Below, one piece after another: positions 52,262-60,769 of a stretch of 64,000 nt of DNA (position 1 is its first letter; the number at the start of each line of letters is the position of its first letter). The notes under the pieces were generated by a model that saw only the letters and a list, made by a program, of their open reading frames with translations, did not search any database and was not told where the DNA came from. This DNA comes from Doryteuthis pealeii (lineage: Eukaryota > Mollusca > Cephalopoda > Myopsida > Loliginidae): NCBI GenBank assembly GCA_023376005.1, contig CM042143.1:86838551-86902550 (forward strand). The letters are read 5' to 3'. A program made the translations under genes and the position numbers.

Positions 52262-52320
52262 ATGTTTGGTATGTGTGTGTGTGTGTGTGTGTGTGCCATG
52301 CCCATATGTATTTGTGTGTG
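52112..52320. repeat. Interrupted (GT)n array
   Basis: Three GT runs (52112-52142, 52229-52262, 52273-52296) with GC variants. The Cys/Val frame is an artefact. Confidence 0.95.
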
Positions 52321-52379
52321 TATTTTTTCTAAAAGCTACAGTTTCATTCTAACCTTTTAAAATCCAACACACACATACA

Positions 52380-53200
52380 CATAAACACATACGAGAACAG
52401 CACATACACAAAAATTGGTATCACTTTCACCCTCATATTCCACAGCTTTTTCAAGGTACAGGTATTTGTCTATCTTGTCGTTTTCCTTCATCTTCACCCT
52501 ATGATCTGCTGGAACTATCATTATTATTATTATTATATTTTCCTTTTTATTGCAACATTTTAAACTTTAAGCTGATTGCATTGAAATACTTACATGAGCA
52601 AATACATTTTGAAAATATTGCAAAAATTTGTTATTTAGTGAAGCTAAGTAGATTTATTCATAGCACATATGACAACATTTGTTTTTCCAAGAATGAAAAA
52701 AAAAAAGAAGACTTAAGTTAGGGGCAATAACAATCTACAGATATATCTCCAACAGACTCTTCTCTACTACTAGAACCAAAAGATGGGAAAACAGAATTTT
52801 TTTTTAAATTTTGAAATAAAAATAAAAATAAAAAAAGTGACTAATTTGTTTGGAGGAAAAATAAACTAAAGTTTAATATAAAAATAAATCCTAACCCAAA
52901 TATTGACAAACAGAAATTTTAAAATATTAAAACAGAATTTTTTTTTAAATTTATTTGAATATATTATTGTTTAAAACAGAATTTTTTTTTTAATTTTAAA
53001 ATAAAGAAATTTAAAATTTAAGAAAAAAGTAGCTAATTTGTTAAGAGGAAGAAAAATAAACAAAAGTAAAAATAAATCCTAACCAAAGTATTGACAAATT
53101 GAAAATTTACATATAAATATATTTTTCAGAAATTTCTCCGAAAAATGAACATGAAGTATTTTAACTAATATAAAAATACTTATATGTATTTATGAGATGA
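52380..53200. other. AT-rich, no gene; short internal repeats
   Basis: AACAGAATTTTTTTTTAAAT-type blocks recur at 52792, 52930 and 52975, with GCTAATTTGTT and AAATAAATCCTAACC repeated around 52835-53090: local, imperfect ~90-150 bp duplications. Confidence 0.55.
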
Positions 53201-53575
53201 GGCTTGATATGAATAATTTTGATATTTCAGACTGTTGTCCTCATCTTTATTGTGGTATGTATAAACACAACGTTTTTATGAATAAGTAACTTCTTCAATT
53301 CTATTTCTCTATATCTAATCGCATTTCTGTTCAATAAGTCTGGTGGCATTTACGCTGCTTGGAGCATCCTGAGTAAGTGGTAACGATTTGTACTCCGAAA
53401 CCACGTTTAAATTCTTGGAAAATTGTCTGAAGATAACTTATTTTAAGGTAATTTAAAAAAAACATCTGAACAGAGCTTGGATAGTAACTGTGGCCTGAAT
53501 GTTGTGTTTATACACAATAAAGATGAGGACAACTGTCGAAATATCAAAATTATTCATATAAAAATCATCTATAGT
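53200..53575. repeat. Inverted SINE-B tails around a LINE 3' UTR
   Basis: Minus tail 53206-53272 (AGGCTTGATATGAATAATTT, GTCCTCATCTTTATTGTGG) and plus tail 53500-53570 (ACACAATAAAGATGAGGACA, ATCAAAATTATTCATAT) are mutual inverses. Between them lies a 53335-53410 copy of the REL LINE 3' UTR (CTGGTGGCATTTACGCTGC). The SINE-B tail is therefore physically linked to that LINE's 3' end here. Confidence 0.65.
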
Positions 53576-53589
53576 CTGGGTTAAAAGGC

Positions 53590-53800
53590 AGTAAGGGCAA
53601 CCTAAAGCCAAACTTTTTAGACTTTATTTTTCCGATGCAAGTATCATTGAGGAACAAAAAAGGATTTGGTAAATGGCCAAAGTCTGGCCCATTTACCGGA
53701 ACTTTTCTCATTCCCCAATGATACCTGCATCAGAAAAATAAAGTCTACAAAAGTTTGGCTTTGGGTTATTACTACTATGTTTCTAACCTGGAATATACAG
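53590..53800. repeat. Palindrome FB9
   Basis: Arms 53590-53685 and 53690-53800: AAAGCCAAACTTTTTAGACT, ATGCAAGTATCATTGAGGAA and TAAATGGCCAAAG oppose their complements. Arms of ~80-95 bp with almost no loop. Confidence 0.8.
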
Positions 53801-53839
53801 AAATATTAGTTAATTTATAAGAGAATAAACAAGAAAATG

Positions 53840-53930
53840 TATTACCAGTTGAGTTGACTGGATTTGTCTTGACTTACCTAAAAAAGAAAAAGAAAAAAAA
53901 ACATTAAGTTTAAGCAAAACAAAGCAGAAC
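53840..53930 (-). repeat. 90-bp exon-like duplicate, copy 2
   Basis: Minus strand: TTTTTCTTTTTTAG, GTAAGTCAAGACAAATCC, AGTCAACTCAACTG, GTAATA. A 32-nt open segment (VSQDKSSQLN...) between acceptor-like and donor-like signals, duplicated from or to 440-530. Confidence 0.4.
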
Positions 53931-54199
53931 CCCAACCCCACCACAAAAAGTAAATGGGTTAATATTTAGCAATGGATCATGTTTTGGTATTCCTGAGAAC
54001 TTTCTTTTTTAGAAAATTATGACTTTTGCTACAAGTAAGGGAACTTTAATAACAATAATCAAGGGAAATAATCACTTCCTATGTGTGTCTAAGCCATTGA
54101 AATTTCATTAAAATTGTGTCAATATTAAAAAGGTTCAGTTTTTTTTTTTATGGTCAAATATTGTATGTGGTTTTATAACATCTGCTGGTCAAATATAAT

Positions 54200-54700
54200 C
54201 TATGAAAATGAATACATCAATACTCTTGTTCCTTAAAAGCACAACCATTATCATCTTACAATACCCTCTGGTTAGAGATTAGACCATCCAAATCATCCAA
54301 GATGAAAGCAAAAATGTAAATTCTCTATCTGGTGTTGCGTATCTGCTGAATTTTATTTCTTAAAAGTGTTTCACTCAGCTAAATAATGGCCACCTCAGCT
54401 AAATAATGGACCATTCTGATTTTATTATACAGAAAGAAAGGGGAGAAAAAGGACATGCTACACAGAAAAATATGAGAGAAACAGAGAGTCAGGTAAAGAT
54501 AGAGAGGGAGGGTGAAAATGATAACACTAATCTTTTCAATCAAACATAATGAAATTAAGAAAAAAAGGAAAGTAAGAAGAAAAAAATGAACAAGTTAAAT
54601 GAAGATTAGTATATTTTATACATATTGAACTATTTTGAAATTGCTTGAAAGTAAAAATTATCATACTGTGGAATATCCACAGGTCCTGCTAGTAATAATA
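54200..54700 (-). repeat. Rep-4 copy, long
   Basis: AATACTCTTGTTCCTTAAAA, CCAAATCATCCAAGATGAAA, a duplicated CACCTCAGCTAAATAATGG, ACCATTCTGATTTTATTA, and TGGAATATCCACAGGTCCTG at the far end. Confidence 0.7.
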
Positions 54701-54849
54701 TCAATATTATAAATATCTATAACTGAGAGCAGATAGTAAATTCCCAAAAATCAAAGTAGAATCATAGACAACAATTTTCTATCCTTTAATTTTTCTTAAA
54801 AAATATTTAAAGGCAGAAATGTTAGCACGTAAAAAAGGTTAGTATTTAC

Positions 54850-54990
54850 CCAACCTATTCACAACAGGTAGGAAGTGACAGTAAGTCACAAGTATGGTGT
54901 ATCCAGTGAGGAACAAACTTGCTATTCAGTAGTAATGGATCTGCAAGACTAGCTTGCTAACCATTACTCTACGATGGCACACCAGTACCA
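54850..54990 (-). repeat. SINE-E copy
   Basis: Minus-strand tRNA-like SINE: CTTGCTAACCATTACTCTAC (A box reversed), GTGAGGAACAAACTTGC (B-box region), AGGTAGGAAGTGACAG tail. Related copies: 56820-56960 and 57865-57960. Confidence 0.55.
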
Positions 54991-55034
54991 TCCAAAAAGC
55001 ATATCCTCTATTATGTATTCTATGGAAGAAAAAA

Positions 55035-55318
55035 TATCAGTATATATATTTACCAACCCCTCTTCATGAGCAGGATGCGACACAAAGTCAATTTCTTAAG
55101 CGGAGTTTAACAGGTTTGGATTCAGAGTTTTCCTTCTCCTAGGAAAGCCTAGCCAATGTTAAAGAGGCCAGTCTGCCTTACTATTTACCCATAGCTGAGA
55201 GAGAGAGAGAGAGAGAGTAGTTGGATCATACCTTTGCCAAGGGTATTAGTGCAATGTGAAATGCAAATAGCCTCATCCAGGATTTCCTATGACTAACCAT
55301 TACACTATGCACCTCCAA
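55035..55318 (-). repeat. SINE-A copy with (GA)n expansion
   Basis: TACCAACCCCTCTTCATGAG, AAGCGGAGTTTAACAGG, CCAAGGGTATTAGTGCAATG, GACTAACCATTACACTATGC. A (GA)n run at 55197-55215 has grown inside the body. Confidence 0.8.
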
Positions 55319-55789
55319 CTTTAAAAAATTCAGTATAACCTATCTTTTGGTCTCTTTCCTACAAGTACCTTAGGTAAGTGTTCAATCCCAGGTAAAAACC
55401 AGGATTCCAAATGCTGATTTTCTAGGCAAACAGTCAAGATTGACACATCAATCTTCCTAAATTCACCTGGCCTTTGCTAAAAAAAAAAGTAGCTTAGCTT
55501 TAAAAATGTACAAATTTTGGAAGGTGCTTTGGTGTGATGGTTATTGTTGTAGGAAATGGATACGTGAGTAGAGTTCAAATCTTGGATGAGGCGGTTTGCA
55601 TTCTTGTCATCACTAGTATAACACTTCTTCTATTGGAGGTACTGGTGGTGTAATGGTTATTCTCTGCATAAAAATTAACCTTGCATTGCATACTGCTTAT
55701 GTGGAGAGGTTGGGAAAATGCATAAAAATGTACAAACAAAGGGGGAAAAAATAGCTAAACAAATAATATTTGTCTGAATCTTTTTTAGA

Positions 55790-56060
55790 TTAACCTTGAT
55801 AATTTGTATTATTTGGATTTTTAACATAGCTTAACACATGTACCCAGTCATGGTTAACGGAATGAGAACAGTCTATCTTTCTGGATCCATGAAGGCCCCC
55901 GATTATAACATGAAGGCTCCAGAGTTTGAAGAAAAGATTCCAGTGTTCGACAAAAAACACCTGAAGAAGGCTGGAAGGTACATCGACTGAAACATTGTGT
56001 ATAAAACAATAATGATAAGGACTATAGTCCAAAAAATCCAAACAATACAAAATAAACAAA
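55790..56060 (+). repeat. SINE-B copy, 5'-truncated
   Basis: CTTAACACATGTACCCAGTC, GAAGGCCCCCGATTATAACA, AACACCTGAAGAAGGCTGG, GAAACATTGTGTATAAAAC. The hammerhead-like module (55956-56000) keeps stem I ACAC/GUGU and CUGAAGA. Stem III is ACAU instead of ACGU, the change expected from CpG decay. A reversed tip (TTGATAATTTGTATTATTTG) lies at its 5' edge. Confidence 0.75.
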
Positions 56061-56369
56061 TAAGTTTCTTACACTGAACATTACACATTATATGAAACAT
56101 TTTATAGTGTGTAATACAAATGCAAAATGGTCTGTTACTTAATCGCCTCGTTTCAGACAAGCAAACGTAAGACAACAGGATATGATCAGAAAAATAGAAA
56201 TGTTTTGGTTTTTGTTATTGAAAAAAAAAAAAGCAAATAAGCAAAAATAGAATCGTCTAACAAACTAAACCAAACAACTAAACAAAAAATTGAAAACTTA
56301 AATTTTCAATTTAAAATCAGAATGCATTAAAAGAAATTTTTAAAATTCTTTTTAAAAATACCTTCATAT

Positions 56370-56660
56370 TTTCTTATATGCTTCTTTCGTTTCTTAAGTA
56401 TTTCAGCCCGAACATGAATCCACAAACTAAACAGAAATGGCTAGTGTAGAGATAAATATATACAAAGTAGTAGCTAATTTTATTTACTGACCAGAATTTC
56501 CGCACACACAAGGTTCTGTTTCCTCTTTTCAAGGGGAGGAAGCTATGACAAGGACCCCAATGAGTAAATTGCATATAGATCATCATCATCATCATCGTCG
56601 TCATCAGTAGCCATAAAAAAAAAATAACAAGCAGACACACTACCTCCACAAGATGCTTAA
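56370..56660 (-). other. Unassigned; Asp-rich open segment
   Basis: On the minus strand ATGGCTACTGATGACGACG starts a short frame MATDDDDDDDDLYAIYSLGS ending after 23 codons. The Asp run is a (GAT)n microsatellite. No splice pair was found, so a gene is not supported. Confidence 0.25.
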
Positions 56661-56819
56661 GTTTTTTTTTAAAAAACGGTCACACATTTATTCACATGAA
56701 CAGAGAGCTTTAAAAAAACCAAAGTGCTGATAATTTCATGCAGCAATTCAAGTTAATTATATATTTCTTTAGTTAAACTAAGAATACTGCACCCATCAGA
56801 CTCACTGCAAAACTAGGTA

Positions 56820-56960
56820 TTTATTAGACCCCCTTTGCCACAGGGAGGATGTGACACAAGGTTGCAAGTGGATATCCAGCGAGGATAGAACTCGCAATTC
56901 ATTAGTAATGGATCTGCAAGACTTGCTTGCTAGTCATTACACCACGATGGGACATGCCCA
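56820..56960 (-). repeat. SINE-E copy
   Basis: GAACTCGCAATTCATTAG, GCTTGCTAGTCATTACACC and ACGATGGGACATGC at the head end; GGGAGGATGTGACACAAGG at the tail. Same layout as 54850-54990. Confidence 0.6.
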
Positions 56961-57014
56961 GGTATGGAGCTAAGTATACTCTTTCCAGTTATAGGTAAAT
57001 ATATATACTACTAA

Positions 57015-57345
57015 GAGGAAGAATGAATAAAGAAAAGAAAGAATAGAATGGATAATAAAAGAATTTAATCAATATCACTAACACATGTGTTTCGGTCAGT
57101 TCATCTGTGTGAAAATATTTCGCACACAGAGAAGATTCGACCTTCAAAGTGAAATTTTATTTTATTCAAAATAAAATTTCACTCTGATGAAGGTCGAATC
57201 TTTGTGTGCGAAATATTTTCACACAGATGAACTGACAAAACACATGTGTAAGTGATATTGATTAAATTCTTCTTTTATTATCCATTCTATTCTTTATTCA
57301 TTCTTCCTCATATTGTCGGATTCATTTCCAATTACATACTACTAA
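57015..57345. repeat. Palindromic element FB1-large with target duplication
   Basis: Arms ~57018-57165 and 57168-57306: GAATGAATAAAGAAAAGAAA, ATCACTAACACATGTGTTTC and CGCACACAGAGAAGATTCG oppose their complements. Then ATATTGTCGGATTCATTTCC and ATTACA. TACTACTAAG precedes the element (57005-57014) and follows it (57347-57356), giving a ~10-bp target duplication. The same site was later reused by a SINE-A. Confidence 0.8.
57170..57262 (+). ncRNA. Hammerhead-like module in FB1-large, decayed
   Basis: Right arm: CACU (stem I), CUGAUGA (57184-57190), extra A, GGUC...GAC as a long compound stem II with an inner UGUGUG/CACACA hairpin, then an AAAA in place of GAAA, loopless stem III ACACA/UGUGU, and AGUG closing stem I. 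The left arm (minus strand, ~57080-57150) keeps CCGAAAC but has lost CUGANGA. Each arm preserves the half the other lost. Confidence 0.4.
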
Positions 57346-57346
57346 G

Positions 57347-57640
57347 ATTATAATGGTTAGAGTCGCAGGAAATGGACACACTAACCCAATTTAAATCCTG
57401 AACGAAGCAGTTTTGCATTGCATATGCTGATACCCTTGGGAAAGGTATGAATCCAACTACTCTCCCTCTAGCTATGGGCAAATAGCAGGGCAGACTGGGT
57501 TCTTTAACCATGACTAGGTAACCAGTCTAGAAGAAGGAAAATTTCATTCAAACCTGTTAATCTCTGCTTAAGAAATTGACCTTGTGTCACATCCTGCTCG
57601 TGATGGTGGTGGGGGGATATATACTACTAAGATTATATCA
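57347..57640 (+). repeat. SINE-A, 5'-truncated, with 16-bp target duplication
   Basis: Flanked by TACTACTAAGATTATA (57347-57362 and ~57626-57641). The body starts at ATGGTTAGAGTCGCAGG, lacking the first bases of the tRNA head. It has GATACCCTTGGGAAAGG, GGGCAGACTGGGTTC, TGTCACATCCTGCTCGTG and a GGTGGTGGGGGG terminus. Confidence 0.85.
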
Positions 57641-57699
57641 AAGATTCTTTTTATAGGCAAAGTCACAAAAACTAAGACTTTGAATAATAATTTTCCAAG

Positions 57700-57960
57700 T
57701 GTTGTGTCTGAGTTATTAAATAACATTGAAATCCAGAAGAAAGGTTAATATAGATTTATTGCCCTTTAGGTACAAAAGATATGAATAAGATAGAGTCCAA
57801 CGCGCAGCTCTTTAACAACAGGAATTAAATCTCTAAGGCACAAGTTACAAGGACGGTGCACTCATCAAACTCACTGCAAAATTAAGTATCTATTAAACCC
57901 GTTTACCACAGGGAGGAAGTGACAAGGTCGCAAATATGGGGTATCCAACAAGTGAGTTTG
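57700..57960 (+). repeat. Rep-7 copy then SINE-E fragment
   Basis: 57700-57860 matches 28617-28790 (TGTTGTGTCTGAGTTATT, CGCAGCTCTTTAACAACAGG). 57865-57960 carries GGGAGGAAGTGACAAGGTCG like the SINE-E tails. Confidence 0.6.
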
Positions 57961-58074
57961 ATTAACAAAGGACTCGTGTTGTTTACAGTACCTGCTTGTG
58001 CTTAAGTGGTCACCCAATTAAGTACTGAACAGGCTCATCGCTGCTTAACTTAAATTAAAACAAACAAACAAGCA

Positions 58075-58525
58075 AAACCTGAGGATATACCACAGTATGA
58101 TAATCTAATTATTACAACATTTGATAGGTTTACTTAAGAGCTATTGCTTAATAGTTCAATATGTAAAAAGTATAATAATCTTGATTTAACTCCCTTTCAT
58201 TCTTTTTTTTCTTTCTCTCCTTTTTATCAGGTTCGATTGAAAGAGATTAGCATTATCGCTTCCATGCATTTCTATCTTTTTCCTAATCTTTCTTCCTTAT
58301 ATTTTTTTGTGTGTAGCATCTCATTTTTCTTCCCTTTCTTCATAATAAAAATGGAATGGTCCATTATTTAGCTGAGGTGATAACATTCATAAGAAATATG
58401 AATTCTGTGAATAAGCAACACCATACAAACAGGATTTACATTTTTTGAATTTCATCTTGGATGATCTGATTTTTAACCAGAGGGTGTTGCAAGATGATAA
58501 CAAGTGTATTGATATATAGATAACC
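58075..58525 (+). repeat. Rep-4, most complete copy
   Basis: CCTGAGGATATACCACAGTA, AGGTTCGATTGAAAGAG, TTAGCTGAGGTGATAACATT, CATCTTGGATGATCTGAT, CAGAGGGTGTTGCAAGATG. About 450 bp, no coding, no clear TIR or tRNA head. Confidence 0.7.
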
Positions 58526-58689
58526 ACTGAAAATTCCATTGATCCAGATTGGTATAATAATCGAATTCTTTATTCATGTTTTGTTTGTGCAATTCATCAA
58601 TTTACAAAATAATATAAACCATTTCCATTTATAAAAGGAAATTACATATTCGTATCCATTGACAACAGCTTAATTTGCACTCTTCAATT

Positions 58690-58830
58690 TTTGTTTTTTT
58701 TTTTTCCCAAAAATATTTGAATGGGTGGAATATAGAATCTCCCTCCCCCACCTATTCAAATATTTGAATGGGTGGAATATAGATCCCCCCCTACCAACCC
58801 AAAGTATGCACACACACACACACCCATTCT
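58690..58830. repeat. Local duplication with C-rich blocks
   Basis: TATTTGAATGGGTGGAATAT occurs at 58716 and 58762 with CCCTCCCCCACC and CCCCCCTACC following, then (CA)n at 58809-58824. Confidence 0.75.
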
Positions 58831-59189
58831 TTCTTTAATAAAAAATCACAGCCTCACAACAGCAGAATTTTCAATCCAGAAATGTACTTTATATTTCAGC
58901 AGAAAACACAGTCAAATAAAGTAATTTACAATTTTAGCATACATTGTTGTTTCATCACATAATGATTGGTACCTCACATCTTCAGTAGGTAAATAAGTAC
59001 AAATAGTAATCTTATCTAAATCACAAAATGGTCACTATGATAATTAGCCAATCTTCATAGAAACAAATCAGCCTGAATATGCTCAATTCCAGAAGAAAAA
59101 AAAATTAACATTTTGAGATTATATATATCATTGGCATCCATCTGTCCACTAGAGATGATGGCATAGTATCCAAAAACAAGTAGAATTAC

Positions 59190-59257
59190 CTAGCCTGAGA
59201 AGGTTGATATGGAGGATGAGCTGTCACCGAAGCAGCAGGTCCCCCCTCTCCACACTG
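59190..59257 (-). CDS. Candidate internal exon of an unrecognised gene
   Basis: On the minus strand a strong pyrimidine tract (about 30 nt, complement of 59265-59292) leads to ACACAACAG|CAG, a tandem NAGNAG acceptor. 68 nt follow, ending CTAG before GTAATT. The frame starting CAG is open throughout: QCGEGGPAASVTAHPPYQPSQ then A. It is clearly less AT-rich than the surroundings and uses balanced codons. Using the second AG would drop one Gln. Phase would be 0 in, 2 out. I recognise no family, and neighbouring exons were not found, which fits long introns. It is the best host-coding candidate in the window. Confidence 0.45.
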
Positions 59258-59299
59258 CTGTTGTGTTCCAAAGGAAAGGGAAAAAAAAAAAACAATGCA

Positions 59300-59559
59300 G
59301 TATAGCAACGATAGTGTCATAGGAGTTACTGGATAGCGCTGGGTTCAGCATCACACCAACTTAGGAACTTCAGCTCCAGATTTGATTTTGGGGTTTCTCC
59401 CCTACCTTTTCCTTGGAATGAGGTATAGTTGCTAGGTACTGGAGGTTTTATAACTGGATTTTCCACAATAGTCAAAGAGAGTAATTCCTAACTGTTGGCA
59501 GTTCTTTGATACATCATTACCTTATGCCAGCAAATATTCTGCTGTGCAAAAAAAGCTTC

Positions 59560-59596
<37 letters not shown>

Positions 59597-60240
59597 GGTG
59601 TCATTAATGCACAAGTCGACAACAAATGCATTTCTAATACAGATTAAACATGGACAAACAACAAGCAGGATTAACACTTGTCATCTCAAAGAAAAACCAA
59701 GATAATAAAAAAAAGACCCCCCCCCGGACACATGCAAGACGTTAAGTTCAAGGTTCCAACACAATCGCCAGAATCCGTTAAAGTGTTGTCAGTAAAATTG
59801 ACAGAATAATCACGTTGCCAGACTTTTAAACAGAATTTTAAATGTTTCTGTCAAGTCTGCTTAAATAAGCTTACATAGAAAACCTATTTGAACATTAAGG
59901 AAAAAAAAGTTACATTTCAAATGTGTTGACCCTCTTAACCTGTTAAAGAGTAAAAAAACATACAGCAATGATTACCTAAGATAACAAAACCAAACAGAGT
60001 TATAGAAAACTGAAAGCCTTCATAAGCCACAAAGAAAGAACATATATAAACATTGATACAATTCTCAGTTTCAAAAACAAACATGTTTTTATGTCAACAA
60101 ATGTGTACTGGGTGGTCTGAAAATCTTGTCACCCCTACATATTGTTTTAACTTTCATTATCTTTTGTTTTAATAATAAAATATAAGTTATGTGATCATTT
60201 TACCTCTAAAAAAATTTTTTTTTAAATATATCTGTAGGGG
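59300..60240. other. No gene seen; poly-T and C runs
   Basis: T run at 59562-59592, C10 near 59717-59726. The remainder is unique-looking sequence consistent with an intron. TGTAGGGGTGGCAAGACTTTCAG (60233) and CTACAGGGTGATCTGAAATC (60414) belong to a small duplicated block with 60110-60240. Confidence 0.45.
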
Positions 60241-60262
60241 TGGCAAGACTTTCAGCTCCCAC

Positions 60263-60421
60263 TATATTAATCTACAGGGGGCACCTCATGTGGTTTAATG
60301 ATTAGCAAGCTTGATTCAAAGACCATTGTTAGTGAGTTCGATTCCTCACTGGGCGCCCCATAATTTGGACTTGTGCCACATCTAAGCTAAGCTTAATAAA
60401 TAAGTATATTAATCTACAGGG
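60263..60421 (+). repeat. SINE-D, 125 bp, with exact 17-bp target duplication
   Basis: Element 60280-60404: A-box region GTGGTTTAATGATTAGC, B box GAGTTCGATTCCTC, GGGCACC/GGGCGCCCC-type ends of the tRNA-like part, then a short AAGCTTAATAAATAAG tail. TATATTAATCTACAGGG flanks it exactly at 60263-60279 and 60405-60421. It is one of the shortest tRNA-SINEs in the window and looks young. Confidence 0.85.
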
Positions 60422-60647
60422 TGATCTGAAATCTTATCACCCCCCTACATATTGATTTCACTTTTATAATTTTTTTTTGTTTTAATAATATAGGTTATCT
60501 AATTATTTTACCTAAAAAAATTTTTTTTTAATTTGAAAATCAAATTATTTTCTAGAATTTTGGGTTGTATAACTAATTATTTTACCTCTATTTAAAAAAA
60601 AAAATTCTCAAACCAAGTAGATATACATGCTCTGTCCAAGATATTGA

Positions 60648-60692
60648 GCACTATTTACTTACAAGTAAATAGTGCTCAATATTAATACTTTT
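60648..60692. repeat. Perfect short palindrome
   Basis: ATTGAGCACTATTTACTT and its complement AAGTAAATAGTGCTCAAT with a 2-base centre, a folded form of the block that follows FB2 copies (36180, 51200). Confidence 0.8.
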
Positions 60693-60706
60693 ACTTGTAA
60701 ATATAG

Positions 60707-60708
<2 letters not shown>

Positions 60709-60764
<56 letters not shown>

Positions 60765-60766
60765 CT
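60709..60766. repeat. (TA)n microsatellite
   Basis: TA run of about 58 bp with one CA interruption. Confidence 0.95.
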
Positions 60767-60769
60767 CTA

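Noticed and set aside
56370..56660. Acidic peptide exon MATDDDDDDDD
   Set aside because: The Asp run is a trinucleotide microsatellite, the frame ends after 23 codons, and splice sites are missing.
4700..60766. CRISPR arrays or bacterial operons
   Set aside because: Direct repeats here are SINEs, MITEs and microsatellites without regular spacers; the sequence is eukaryotic in character.
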